Assembly: GCA_025965495.1 (NCBI GenBank) | Contig: JAOPWW010000472.1 | Location: forward strand, 1-12,506 | Length of the DNA: 12,506 nucleotides | Source: Frankiales bacterium | GTDB lineage: Bacteria > Actinomycetota > Actinomycetes > Mycobacteriales > SCTD01 | Reading direction: 5' to 3' | In this document: positions 1 through 6,700 of the stretch, one piece after another | Position numbering within the stretch: the first letter of the stretch is position 1 | Layout: each line of letters opens with the position of its first letter | The notes under the pieces: generated by a model | The model's input: only the letters and a program-made list of their open reading frames with translations | Database searches by the model: none | Told to the model about the DNA's origin: nothing | Translations under genes and position numbers: made by a program

Positions 1-1
1 C

Positions 2-559
2 ACCCCGCAGGGCCCGATCAGCGCCACGGTCTCCCCGACCACGATCACGCCCGGTGTCCAGTCGGTCATCACGGTGACCGGTGCCCCCGGCACCGTCGTC
101 GAGCTCGTCGCCTACAGCCGCCCGAACACGACCTTCCAGACGGTCCGTCCGGGTACGGCCATCGGTAGCGACGGCACGGTCGTCTTCCGCATCACCCCCG
201 GTACCAACACGCGTCTGTTCGCCCGCGTCGTCGGCACCAGCTTCACCACGCAGCAGTTCGTCGTGAACGTCCGTACGGCTCTGAGCCTCACGGTCGTCCG
301 CACGGGCAAGCGGGCCTACACCTTCCAGGGCCGCATCCTCCCGCGTCGCGCCGGCCAGCTCATCACGCTGTACCGCGTCGCCGGTGGTCGTGAGATCCTC
401 ACGAGCCAGATCAAGACCGACAGCTCGGGCACGTACTTCATCCCGCGCAAGTTCACCGGCTCCGGCACCTTCGGCTTCCTGACCCGTACGGGCCAGACGC
501 TGACGAACGCCGCTGGCGTCAGCAACAACGGCCAGGCTCGCCCGACCGCGATCTTCTAG
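2..559 (+). CDS. Secreted DUF4394-type protein paralog, C-terminal part only (5' truncated by window edge)
   Basis: The reading frame is open from base 2 to the TAG at 557-559 and gives 185 residues. There is no start codon with a ribosome site, so the gene begins outside the window; the GTG at 74 is internal. The visible part begins in a linker (TPQGPISATV) and continues into a two-part beta-rich module with TNTRLFAR at 203-226 and the ending RPTAIF. By hand alignment about 159 of 185 residues match the C-terminus of the next gene (757-3411), including the linker junction and the last six residues. This makes it a tandem paralog, so its missing N-terminus probably also carries a signal peptide and DUF4394 domains (inference). 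It has no cysteine, no transmembrane segment and no LPXTG motif here. The function is unknown; export to the cell surface is inferred from the neighbour's signal peptide. A terminator hairpin follows 39 bases after the stop. Confidence 0.9.
   Translation, partial: TPQGPISATVSPTTITPGVQSVITVTGAPGTVVELVAYSRPNTTFQTVRPGTAIGSDGTVVFRITPGTNTRLFARVVGTSFTTQQFVVNVRTALSLTVVRTGKRAYTFQGRILPRRAGQLITLYRVAGGREILTSQIKTDSSGTYFIPRKFTGSGTFGFLTRTGQTLTNAAGVSNNGQARPTAIF
17..556 (+). other. Shared C-terminal module, copy 1 (TNTRLFAR module)
   Basis: This is the first of three copies of a C-terminal module of about 180 residues found in all three proteins of the window. The first half runs from ISATV to the TNTRLFAR string (203-226) and holds the sub-motif VAYSRPNT. 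The second half is Ig-like in pattern, with QGRILPRRAGQLITLYRV followed by a KTDSSGTY turn and a Gly/Phe/Leu-rich end. It has no cysteine. I do not know a named family for it. It could be a surface-binding or retention domain, or simply a stalk-end beta domain. Confidence 0.75.
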
Positions 560-598
560 ATCGACCTCTGCACCACCGCTAGACCCGCACCACACCGA

Positions 599-634
599 CC
601 TCAGGGGCGGTCCCGCAAGGGGCCGCCCCTGAGG
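599..634 (+). terminator. Hairpin terminator after the first gene
   Basis: The arm CCTCAGGGGCGG (599-610) pairs perfectly with CCGCCCCTGAGG (623-634). The stem extends inward through 611-614 and 619-622, with one G-U pair, to a GCAA tetraloop at 615-618, giving about 16 pairs. No U-tract follows, which is usual for actinobacterial terminators. It lies 39 bases past the stop codon and so separates this gene's transcript from the next. Confidence 0.85.
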
Positions 635-744
635 CGTGTCCGAGGTCGAGCCCGTTCTCATCGGAGTCTCATGGACGAGCGCGACCAACCGGACATCCGT
701 ACGTTCTAGGAAGTGTGGGCCCCTGCCCCGTCCCGCTCCTACCT

Positions 745-750
745 GGAGGT
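745..750 (+). promoter_or_regulatory. Ribosome binding site deciding the GTG start at 757
   Basis: GGAGGT at 745-750 is a near-consensus Shine-Dalgarno site six bases before the GTG at 757. It selects that start over the in-frame GTG at 715, which would put 14 uncharged residues ahead of the signal peptide. I could not find a convincing -35/-10 promoter in the 635-744 stretch; TACGTT at 700-705 fits a loose -10 but has no matching -35. Confidence 0.8.
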
Positions 751-756
751 ACGCCG

Positions 757-3411
757 GTGAACACCGGAACCACGAACCGCACGAGGGTCCTCGCGGCCCT
801 CACCACGCTGGCGCTCGCCGGCGGGACAGGCGTCGCCCTGTCGACGTCGGCCTCCGCCGCCCCTGGTGGCGACCTCGTCTACGGGCTCACCGCCACCGAC
901 GCCCTGGTGAGCTTCCGGGCCCAGGCGCCCGGCACCGTCTCCACCCCGATCCCCATCACGGGCGTGAACGGCGCGGACGTCGTCGGCATCGACGTCCGTC
1001 CGGCCACCGGGCAGCTCTACGCGCTGACCAAGTCGGCCACCAACGCCGGCACGCTCTACGTCGTCAACCCGGCGACCGGCGCGGCCACCCAGGTGGCGGC
1101 CGTCAGCACCGCCCTGAGCGGCACGCGCTTCGGCGTCGACTTCAACCCCACCGTCGACCGCCTGCGCATCGTCAGCGACAGCGAGCAGAACCTGCGGGTC
1201 AACCCCGACACCGGCGCGGCCACCACCGACACCGCCGTCTCCTACGCCGCGGGCGACCCCGGCGCGGGCACCACCCCCGACGTCGCGGGCGCCGGCTACA
1301 CCAGCAACGTGCAGGGTGCGGCCTCCACGACCCTCTACGACATCGACATCGCGCGAGGCACCCTGGTCCGCCAGGACCCGCCGAACGCGGGCACCCTCAA
1401 CACCATCGGCAGCCTCGGGCAGCTCGGCATCACCGACGCCGGCCTCGACATCTCCGCGACCACCGGCACCGCCTACGCCGCGCTCAGCGCCGGCACGGCC
1501 ACCGCGCTCTACACGGTCAGCCTGACGACGGGTGCGGCCCAGCAGGTCGGCACCTTCGGCGGCCAGGCCGTCCAGGACATCACCGTCGCCAGCCCGCGCT
1601 TCACCGCCGCCGTCTCCGACGTCACGGAGGGCGGCGCCGCCACCGTCACCGTCACCCGCAGCGGTGACGCCGCCGATGCCGCGGACGTCACGTACACCGT
1701 CACCGGAGGCACCGCGACCGCCGGCACCGACTTCTCCACCTCGACGGGCACGCTCTCGTTCGGCGCCAACGAGACCAGCCGCGTCTTCACGGTCCAGACC
1801 ACCCAGGACGACTTCACCGAGGGCCGCGAGACCGCCACGGTCACCCTGTCCGGCGCGACCGTCGGCAACGCCGGCCGGGCGACGACGTTCGGCATCGTCG
1901 ACGACGAGGCCGGCCTGGCCTACGGCCTCACCAGCAACGACACCATCACGAAGTTCTCCGTCAACGACGTCTCCACCGTGACGAGCACCAGCCTCGTCGT
2001 CGGCGTGACGCCCGGCGACGACCTCGTCGGCATCGACGTCCGTCCGCAGACCGGCGTCCTGTACGCGGTGGCCCGCAACACGACCGCCGGCACCAGCACG
2101 CTCTACCGCCTCTCGGCGCCGGCGGCCAACGACGCCCCGATCACCGCGACCGCCGTCGCCGCCATCTCGATCCCGCTGCAGGGCACGAGCTTCGGTGTCG
2201 ACTTCAACCCGATGGTCGACCGCCTCCGCATCGTCAGCGACACCCGCCAGAACCTCCGGGTCAACCCCGACACGGGTGCCGCGACCAACGACACGGCACT
2301 GAACTACGCGACCACCGACGCCAACGCCACCACCGTCCCCGCCGTGACGGGCGCGGGCTACACCGGCAGCAGCAGCGCGACGCCCACCGCGACCACGCTC
2401 TACGACCTCGACACGGCCAAGGACGTCCTGGTCCGCCAGGCTCCGCCGAACGACGGCGTCCTCACGACCGTCGGACCGCTTGGCATCGGCGACGTCGCCC
2501 TGAACACCGGCCTGGACATCGCCGCCTCCGGCAACGCCGCCTTCGCGCTGCTGTCCACGACTGCTCAGGCCGCGACGACGACGAGCGCCGCCGTCGCCGC
2601 GACCGCTCTGCAGCTCTACCGCGTCAACCTCGACACCGGTGCGGCCACCGCACTGACGGGGGCGAACGGAGCGGCGCAGAACGCCCCGACGTCGCTCGAG
2701 GACTTCGCCCTGATCTCTACGACGCCCACCACGGCCGTCGCTCCCACGCCGAGCGCGTCCGCCACCCCCTCGGCCTCGCCGACGGTGTCGACGTCGCCCA
2801 GCGCGACGCCGACGGCCGGTAGCCCGACCCCGACGCCGACCAACACGCCCGGCACCCCGGTCGGCCCGATCAGCGCGACCGTCGCCCCGACGGTGATCAC
2901 CCCCGGCGTCCAGTCCGTCGTGACGGTGACCGGCACGCCCGGCACCGTCGTCGAGCTGGTCGCCTACAGCCGGCCCAACACCGACTTCGCTGTCGTCCGG
3001 CCGGGCACCGCGCTGGACGAGAACGGCCGGGTGGTCTTCCGGATCACCCCCGGGACCAACACCCGTCTGTTCGCGCGGGTCGTCGGCACGACCGTCACCA
3101 CCCAGCAGTTCGTCGTGAACGTTCGGACGGCGCTGAGCCTGACGGTCGTGCGCAACGGCGTCCGGAAGTACACCTTCCAGGGCCGCATCTTGCCGCGCCG
3201 TGCGGGTCAGCTCATCACGCTGTACCGCGTCGCCAGCGGCCGCGAGATCATCGCGACCCAGATCAAGACCGACAGCACCGGCACCTACCGGATCCCGCGC
3301 ACCTTCACCGGCTCGGGCACCTTCGGGTTCCTCACCCGGACCGGTCAGACCCTGACCAATGCGGCCGGCGTGAGCAACAACGGCAAGGCTCGCCCGACGG
3401 CGATCTTCTAG
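757..3411 (+). CDS. Exported protein with two DUF4394 domains flanking a Calx-beta domain and a shared C-terminal module
   Basis: The protein has 884 residues from the GTG at 757 (GGAGGT six bases upstream). A Sec signal peptide covers residues 1-34: basic start with R8 and R10, hydrophobic core 11-28, and a SASA/APGG cleavage region. There is no lipobox cysteine. Residues 39-280 form a first DUF4394 domain with FGVDFNP at residue 125 and QNLRVNPDTGAAT. Residues 281-384 form a Calx-beta domain (VTEGG near the start, a GTATAGTDF turn, IVDDE at the end), a fold that often binds calcium. Residues 385-654 form a second DUF4394 domain (FGVDFNP at 479). A Thr/Pro/Ser/Ala linker fills about 655-702, and the shared C-terminal module follows (703-884). 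The mature protein has no cysteine. DUF4394 has no assigned function and is seen in secreted proteins, so a surface or matrix role is inference. The gene stands between two terminators and is probably transcribed alone. Confidence 0.93.
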   Translation: MNTGTTNRTRVLAALTTLALAGGTGVALSTSASAAPGGDLVYGLTATDALVSFRAQAPGTVSTPIPITGVNGADVVGIDVRPATGQLYALTKSATNAGTLYVVNPATGAATQVAAVSTALSGTRFGVDFNPTVDRLRIVSDSEQNLRVNPDTGAATTDTAVSYAAGDPGAGTTPDVAGAGYTSNVQGAASTTLYDIDIARGTLVRQDPPNAGTLNTIGSLGQLGITDAGLDISATTGTAYAALSAGTATALYTVSLTTGAAQQVGTFGGQAVQDITVASPRFTAAVSDVTEGGAATVTVTRSGDAADAADVTYTVTGGTATAGTDFSTSTGTLSFGANETSRVFTVQTTQDDFTEGRETATVTLSGATVGNAGRATTFGIVDDEAGLAYGLTSNDTITKFSVNDVSTVTSTSLVVGVTPGDDLVGIDVRPQTGVLYAVARNTTAGTSTLYRLSAPAANDAPITATAVAAISIPLQGTSFGVDFNPMVDRLRIVSDTRQNLRVNPDTGAATNDTALNYATTDANATTVPAVTGAGYTGSSSATPTATTLYDLDTAKDVLVRQAPPNDGVLTTVGPLGIGDVALNTGLDIAASGNAAFALLSTTAQAATTTSAAVAATALQLYRVNLDTGAATALTGANGAAQNAPTSLEDFALISTTPTTAVAPTPSASATPSASPTVSTSPSATPTAGSPTPTPTNTPGTPVGPISATVAPTVITPGVQSVVTVTGTPGTVVELVAYSRPNTDFAVVRPGTALDENGRVVFRITPGTNTRLFARVVGTTVTTQQFVVNVRTALSLTVVRNGVRKYTFQGRILPRRAGQLITLYRVASGREIIATQIKTDSTGTYRIPRTFTGSGTFGFLTRTGQTLTNAAGVSNNGKARPTAIF
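871..1596 (+). repeat. DUF4394 domain, first copy within the 884-aa protein
   Basis: Residues 39-280 match the DUF4394 pattern: LVYGLT at the start, VVGIDVRPATGQLYAL, FGVDFNP..DRLRIVSD..QNLRVNPDTG, then LVRQDPPNAGTLNTIG. The alternating short strands suggest a repeat-built beta structure (inference). Its partner lies at 1909-2718; the two share the whole FGVDFNP to NPDTGAAT stretch almost unchanged, so they come from an internal duplication. Confidence 0.85.
1597..1908 (+). other. Calx-beta domain between the two DUF4394 copies
   Basis: Residues 281-384 show the Calx-beta hallmarks: a VTEGG motif, alternating T/V strands (ATVTVTR), a GGTATAGTDF segment, FTEGRETATVTLSG and a terminal VDDE. 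Asp and Glu in VTEGG, GTDF, FTEGRE and VDDE are the usual calcium-site positions in this family. Calcium binding could stiffen the link between the two flanking domains (inference). Confidence 0.85.
1909..2718 (+). repeat. DUF4394 domain, second copy within the 884-aa protein
   Basis: Residues 385-654 repeat the pattern of the first copy: LAYGLT, LVGIDVRPQTGVLYAV, FGVDFNPMVDRLRIVSD, QNLRVNPDTGAAT, LVRQAPPNDGVLTTVG and a final LEDFALIS. It is longer than copy one because of Ala/Thr-rich insertions, near GSSSATPTATT and in the AQAATTTSAAVAATA loop. Confidence 0.85.
2719..2862 (+). other. Pro/Thr/Ser/Ala-rich linker
   Basis: Residues 655-702 are almost only T, P, S, A, G and V, with repeated PS/PT steps such as TPSASPTVSTSPSATPT. 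Such stretches act as extended, protease-resistant spacers in secreted actinobacterial proteins and may be O-glycosylated (family knowledge; glycosylation here is inference). It separates the functional body from the C-terminal module. Confidence 0.8.
2863..3408 (+). other. Shared C-terminal module, copy 2 (TNTRLFAR module)
   Basis: Residues 703-884. TNTRLFAR is at 3055-3078, preceded by VAYSRPNT and followed by QGRILPRRAGQLITLYRV, KTDSTGTY and GTFGFLTRTGQTLTNAAG. It matches copy 1 (17-556) at about 86% of positions by hand count over the shared 185 residues, and the tail of the giant protein (11868-12422) more distantly but along its whole length. No cysteine, no charged tail and no LPXTG. 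Confidence 0.75.
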
Positions 3412-3417
3412 CCACGA

Positions 3418-3454
3418 CCTCGGGGGCGGTCCGAACGTCGGGCCGCCCCCGAGG
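3418..3454 (+). terminator. Hairpin terminator after the 884-aa protein gene
   Basis: CCTCGGGGGCGG (3418-3429) pairs perfectly with CCGCCCCCGAGG (3443-3454). The stem extends inward through 3430-3433 and 3439-3442 to a 5-base loop (3434-3438). No U-tract follows. It is a close relative of the hairpin at 599-634: the same arm with one compensated pair change, a different loop, and the same GAGGCGTG downstream edge. The terminator was therefore duplicated with its gene. Confidence 0.85.
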
Positions 3455-3530
3455 CGTGCCCGGTACCGGTCCACGCGTGACCCATACCGGCTGTCGGGCG
3501 GACCTGGTCGAACTGCTGCCCGGAAGACGC

Positions 3531-3558
3531 TCAAGTCGGGTCCTGAGCGTGCCGAGGA
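3531..3558 (+). promoter_or_regulatory. Candidate sigma-28 (FliA/WhiG-type) promoter for the giant gene
   Basis: TCAAGTCG at 3531-3538 and GCCGAGGA at 3551-3558 resemble the sigma-28 family pattern TAAA-N14-16-GCCGATAA, with 16 bases between TCAA and GCCGA. The -10-like half departs from consensus at two positions (GG for TA in GCCGATAA) and the -35-like half at one. It lies 173 bases before the GTG at 3732 and downstream of the preceding terminator. In actinobacteria this sigma class controls flagellar or developmental genes. In GC-rich DNA such a match can arise by chance. Confidence 0.35.
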
Positions 3559-3610
3559 CTTCTCTGCAAGCCCCGGCACGTCTGCCAGTCGCAGGAAGTT
3601 CCGGACATGG

Positions 3611-3634
3611 CGGACCCTTGCGGTCAAAGGTCCG
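3611..3634 (+). other. Imperfect hairpin in the leader of the giant gene
   Basis: CGGACC (3611-3616) pairs with GGTCCG (3629-3634); after one C/A mismatch TTG pairs with CAA around a 4-base loop (3621-3624), so 9 of 10 pairs form. It lies about 100 bases before the start codon, in a leader of 277 bases between terminator and start. It could be an operator or an RNA element; I do not recognise a known riboswitch here. Confidence 0.35.
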
Positions 3635-3721
3635 AGCGGTCCTGGCGGAACGCCTTCGCGCTACGAGCCGGTGCCCCTACCTTCGGCGTCCGCTGCCCGG
3701 TGTCGCGGGTACAGGACCGCC

Positions 3722-3727
3722 GGGGGA
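3722..3727 (+). promoter_or_regulatory. Ribosome binding site for the GTG start at 3732
   Basis: GGGGGA at 3722-3727 lies four bases before the GTG at 3732. It is weaker than the GGAGGT of the preceding gene but well placed. The choice of start rests mainly on the signal peptide that begins exactly there. Confidence 0.55.
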
Positions 3728-3731
3728 CTTC

Positions 3732-6700
3732 GTGTCGCACCACGCCAGGTACCGCTTGCTCGCCGGGTTCGCCGGCCTCCTGCTCGCGCTCGGCTTCGCC
3801 GTACCCGCACAGGCGGTACCGGCCTCCGGGCAGGCGACCCCGGCACCCGCCTCCACGCTGTCCGGCGTCGTGCGCAACGCCCAGGGCACGGGACTGCCCG
3901 ACGTCTGCGTGCACGTCGGCTCGACGACGTCGTCCTACGACGCCCGGACCGGCACGAACGGCAGCTGGTCGGTCCAGCCGGTCGCCGGCGAGTACGGCCT
4001 GACCTTCCGGGACTGCGGCGCCCGCGGCCTCGCCACGGTCTTCTACGACGGCGCCTCCGACACACGGCAGGCGACGGCCGTCTCGGTGGCAGCCGGCGCC
4101 GGCAGGAGCGGCCTGGACGCGGTCATGGTCAAGGGCGGCACCATCAGCGGCACGGTCACCGTGCCGCACCTCAACGACCAGAAGGTCTGCGTCAGTGCCT
4201 CGAGCACGCAGCCCTACGACGTCCGCTACCAGGCGTACGGCAACGGCGCCCTCGTGGGCACGGACGGCCGCTACACGATCACCGGGATCAGCCCCGGCAG
4301 CTACCGGGTGACGTTCAACGACTGTGGCACCGGAGACGTGGTCACGGCCTACTACCCCGGCACCAGGGACTACCAGGCTGCCCGCCTCGTCTCGATGACC
4401 GGCACCTCGTCCGTGACGGGCATCGACATCGCGCTGAGCCTCGGCGGCCACCTCTCGGGGCGCATCATCGACGAGGACGGGCAGGCGCTCGCCGGCGCCT
4501 GCGCGACGGTCTACGACGCCAGCGGCAGCTACCTCGGCGGCCGGTCCGCAGCCGCCGACGGCCGGTACACGGTGCCGGGCCTGCCAGCCGGTGACGTGAG
4601 CGTCGAGTTCAGGGACTGTGGGGCCGGCACGCACCTGACGCAGTACGCACACCAGCGGGCGGAGCCGGAGAGCGCTGACCTCGTGCACGTCACGGCGGAG
4701 CAGGAGGTCGCCGGTGTCGACGCACGTCTCGCCCTGGGCGGCACCCTGAGCGGCACGGTCCACGACGGCAGCGGCGCGGTGGTCGCCGGTGCGTGCGTCC
4801 AGGCGCAGGGCACCGACCACTACGGCTCCGCCACGACCGCGGCCGACGGCACGTACGCGGTCCACGCCCTGGCGGACGACGCCTACCGCGTGATCGTGCA
4901 GGACTGCTACGGCGCACCGGCCTCGGGCCGCGCCCCGACCTGGGCACCCACCGGCACCGACTACGCCGCAGCACGGGCCGTGACCGTCACCGCCGCGAGG
5001 CCGAGCGCCGGCGTGGACGTGACGACGGTCGACGGCGGCTCGCTGACGGGGAGCCTGCAGACCCCGGAGGGGCAGCCGCTGACCGGGCTGTGCGTCGTGC
5101 TGCAGCGCAGCGGCGGCAGCGGCTACGGCACGGCGCGCTCCGGCGCGAGCGGCTCCTTCGTCCTGACCGGGCTGCCAGCGGGCGGCTACACGGGGTCGGT
5201 CACCGACTGCTCGGGTGGGGACCGCCTGCCGGTCGACATCGGCTCGTACAGCAACCCGGTGGTCGTGCGCAGCGGGGCGCAGACGTCGTCGTCGACGCTC
5301 GTCCTCCAGCCCGGTGGGTCCGTCAGCGGCCGCGTCCTCGACGGTCGTGGTGTCGGCATCGCCGCCGCTTGCGTGTCGTCCGGGCGTTCGTCCGTGCAGA
5401 GCGACGACCTCGGCAACTACGTCCTCCACAGCCTGCCGAGCGGCTCGACGTCGGTCCGGGCGTCGGACTGCGCGGCGGCGACCGACCACCTCCCGGGCTC
5501 CTACAGCGCCGCCCGCTCCACGACGCCGTCGACGGTGACCGTGACCGTCGGTCAGGTCACCCCGGGCATCGACGTCGTCCTGCCCGACGGCGGCGCGCTC
5601 AGCGGTCGTCTCCTGCGTCGGCCCAGCCGCACCGTGTGTGTGGACGCCACCCTCGACGGCCGCTCCCTGACGCGCACGTACAGCAGCGCCTTCGACTACC
5701 GGATCGGCGACCTGCCGGCCGGGGCGTACGGCGTCTCCTTCTCCTCGTGCAACTACCCCGGGCAGCTCTACCGCTGGTACCGGGACCAGCCGAGCTTCGA
5801 CGCAGCCGCCCGCGTCCGGGTCGACGTCGGGCGCACCGCCACCGGAGCCGATGAGGACTTCGCCCTGCCCGTCGCGGCGGAGCCGGTGCTGCGGGCCCAG
5901 CTGAGCGCCAGCCCGACCGTCGGCACCTCGCCGCTCACCACGCAGTTCCGCGGGCGCGTGCTCGGCGGTGGCACTGGCCCGTTCTCCTGGAGCCTCGAGC
6001 CGGGAGACGGGAGCTCGGCCGTCCGCGGCACGCTGAGCGACGCCTCGGCCGTGCTCGCCGTCGACCACACGTACACGCAGTCCGGTACCGCCCAGCCCCT
6101 GCTGCGCATCGTGACGCCCAGCGGCACGGTCCTCAGCGCCACCGCGACGGTGTCGGTGGACGTGCGCGCCGCCAGCGCGCCCCGCGGTGTGAGTGCGACC
6201 TCCGGGGTGGGCGAGGCGACGGTCGCCTGGTCGCCCCCCGCGGACCTGGGCGTGCCCGAGCTCGACGAGTACGTCGTGCACGCCGAGCCCAGCGGGGCAA
6301 CGGTGGTCGTGCCGGGCACTGCGCTGCGCGCCGTCCTGCCGCTCCCGAACGGTCAGGAGCAGGTCGTCACGGTGCGGGCGCGACGCGACGGTGCTGTCGG
6401 CACCGCCTCGGCCCCCGTCTCGGTCACGGCGCGCGGCCGCACGTCGACCACCCTCTCGGTCGCGACCCCTCACGGTGCGGCAGCGACCCCCGTCCAGCTC
6501 GCCGCGCAGGTCGCCGGGGGAACGGGCCAGCCGGGCACGGTGCGCTTCGTCGAGGGCGACCGTGTCCTGGGCTCCGCCACCACGGACGGGACGGGTGCCG
6601 CGACCCTCGAGGTCCTGCTGCCGCCGGGTACGCACCAGGTCCTCGCCAGCTACGAGGGCTCGACCGGTGACCTGCCCAGCACGTCCGCGCCCGTCACCGT

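Noticed and set aside
715..756. Earlier GTG start for the 884-aa protein
   Set aside because: It would put MGPCPVPLLPGGTP ahead of an ordinary signal peptide and ignores the GGAGGT site at 745-750.
636..1667. 343-codon plus-strand frame overlapping the DUF4394 gene
   Set aside because: It encodes an Arg/His/Pro-rich string out of frame with a clear DUF4394 protein, so it is a shadow frame.
2719..2862. PTS linker as a CRISPR-like or DNA-level repeat
   Set aside because: The repetition is at the amino-acid level (T/P/S/A) with varied codons and no regular spacing.
3400..3411. Sortase (LPXTG) or membrane anchor at the C-termini
   Set aside because: The proteins end in RPTAIF and RRVVVLG; there is no LPXTG-like motif followed by a hydrophobic helix and basic tail in any of the three.
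739..3627. 962-codon open frame on the minus strand
   Set aside because: It lies antisense to the DUF4394 gene, its translation is R/G/D/V low-complexity, and it has no recognisable domain. Very GC-rich genes routinely leave such antisense frames open.
3456..3731. Upstream extension of the giant gene by 92 codons
   Set aside because: The extension begins two bases after the preceding terminator, is Arg-rich without domain character, and would bury the signal peptide that starts at 3732.
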